Of a stretch of DNA of 64,000 bases, positions 63,201-64,000 are shown one piece after another (the stretch's first letter is position 1; each line of letters starts with the position of its first letter). Source of the DNA: Calliopsis andreniformis (lineage: Eukaryota > Arthropoda > Insecta > Hymenoptera > Andrenidae). Made by a program: the position numbers and the translations under genes. The notes below the pieces were generated by a model, which saw only the letters and a program-made list of their open reading frames with translations, had not been told where the DNA came from and made no database searches. The stretch spans positions 20,912,001-20,976,000 of the forward strand of contig NW_027480422.1 in NCBI RefSeq assembly GCF_051401765.1. Reading direction: 5' to 3'.

Positions 63201-64000
63201 GACTTCTTAGGCCCTAAATATTCGATCTGGTAGGGCAACGCCCTAGAGTGAAGCCTGGGTTTCCCGGAACGTAGAAATGGCCATTACATTCACACTGGAT
63301 GCAATTATTCGTTTTATACGATGGAAAAACTGTTGTACTTATATTGTATTTTATGCTTCTGGCGTTGGCTTCTTAGGCCCTTACTATTCGATCTGATGGA
63401 ACAACGCCCTAGAGTGAAGCCTAGGATGGCCGAAACGTAGATATGACCATAACTTTCACACCGATTGCAATTATTCGTTAATACGAATGAAAAACTGTTG
63501 TATTTATATTGTATTTTATGCTTCTGGCGTTGACTCCGTAGGCCCTAACTATTCGATCTGGTGGAACAACGCCCTAGAGTCAAGCCTAGGTTGCCCGGAA
63601 CGTGGAAATGACTACCACTTTCACACTGGTTGCAATTATTCCACTTATACCATGGAGAAACTGTTGTATTTATATTGTATTTTATGATTCTGGTGTTGAC
63701 TACTAAGGCCGTAGCTATTCGATCTGGTAGAGCATCGCCCTAGAGTGAAGACTAGGTTGCCCGGAACGTAGAAATGACCATCACTTTCACACTGGTTGCA
63801 ATTACTCCTGTTATACGATAGAAAAACTGTTGCATCTTTATTGTATTTTATGCTTCGGGCGTTGACTTCTAAGGCCCTAACTATTCGATGTGGTGGAGCA
63901 ACGCCCTAGAGTGAGGCCTACGTTGCCCGGAACGTAGAAATGACCATTACCTTCACACTGATTGCAATTATCCATTATATACGATGTAAAAACTATTGTA
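60231..64000 (-). repeat. Divergent outer monomers of right array
   Basis: About 23 monomers with many individual substitutions and no regular higher-order period that I can see. One adjacent pair of close monomers is visible (gcagttattcctg, then gtattatatg, near 62310 and 62476). Some monomers resemble members of the 36-60 kb family, for example 61740-61900 and the ctttattctattttatgc type. There is no gene, transposon or unique sequence. The array continues past the window end. Confidence 0.75.

Larger units (their letters stand above)
29760..64000 (-). repeat. 166-bp satellite array, right block, reverse orientation
   Basis: About 206 monomers of the same satellite family, all reverse-complemented relative to the left block. 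Typical landmarks are cgatctggtggagcaacgcc, agtgaagcctaggttgcccg, cggaacgtagaaatgacc and tatacgatggaaaaactgtt. A representative monomer at 40501-40666 is exactly 166 bp. No orientation switch back was seen through to the window end. Monomer types here differ from those of the left block: gtagatatggcc and gtatctttattg are common here, while gcacgagtgtgaaagg and gcaccagatac are left-block types. The two arrays were therefore homogenised separately. No gene, transposon or unique sequence was found inside. Confidence 0.97.

Noticed and set aside
1..64000. CRISPR array
   Set aside because: The units are 166 bp, abut directly with no unique spacers, vary in sequence, and there is no cas gene. The higher-order structure is eukaryotic satellite.
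1..64000. tRNA or other RNA polymerase III gene signals in the conserved GC-richer segment
   Set aside because: gttccgggcaacc only loosely resembles an internal B box, no A box lies at suitable spacing, and no cloverleaf could be formed by eye.

Overview
The whole window is satellite DNA. I find no credible protein-coding gene, RNA gene, transposon or CRISPR array. The basic unit is a monomer of 166 bp, measured directly: the same landmark recurs at 521, 687, 853, 1019 and 1185. One near-consensus monomer (5160-5325) is about 42% G+C by hand count. The window holds roughly 385 monomers. A tandem array of tens of kilobases with chromatosome-sized units, higher-order repeats (HORs) and no genes is typical of eukaryotic centromeric or pericentromeric heterochromatin. 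I do not recognise the satellite family and cannot name the species. A plant or invertebrate animal is as far as I would go, and that is a guess.

There are two arrays in opposite orientation. The left array (1 to about 29,759) has about 179 monomers in what I call the + orientation. The right array (about 29,760 to 64,000) has about 206 monomers in the reverse orientation. The switch is sharp and lies beside a 119-bp inverted pair of monomer segments, 29,641-29,759 and 29,978-30,096. By my alignment they are about 91% identical and share private variants seen nowhere else in the window. They are separated by 218 bp.

Left array: 1-3.4 kb is heterogeneous, with a decayed 4-monomer (664 bp) periodicity. 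From 3.4 to 29.6 kb there is a patchwork of duplicated blocks. These include an 8-monomer tandem duplication (1,324 bp), a 16-monomer tandem duplication (2,654 bp) with a third partial copy, and dispersed duplications 3,812, 7,127 and 11,930 bp apart.

Right array: 30.06-36.19 kb is an 11-monomer HOR (1,825 bp; two full copies, a 9-monomer deletion variant and a partial copy). From 36.2 to 60.2 kb there is a second HOR family of variable length. A landmark monomer recurs at intervals of 17, 16, 23, 16, 24 and 17 monomers. From 60.2 to 64 kb the monomers are divergent with no clear HOR. The window may therefore span a homogenised satellite core with less ordered array on both sides.

Size differences between HOR copies are exact multiples of 166 bp (166, 332, 664). 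This is what in-register unequal exchange would leave. Open reading frames of 63-94 codons on both strands are chance read-through of the satellite. Since 166 is not a multiple of three, the frame rotates with every monomer.
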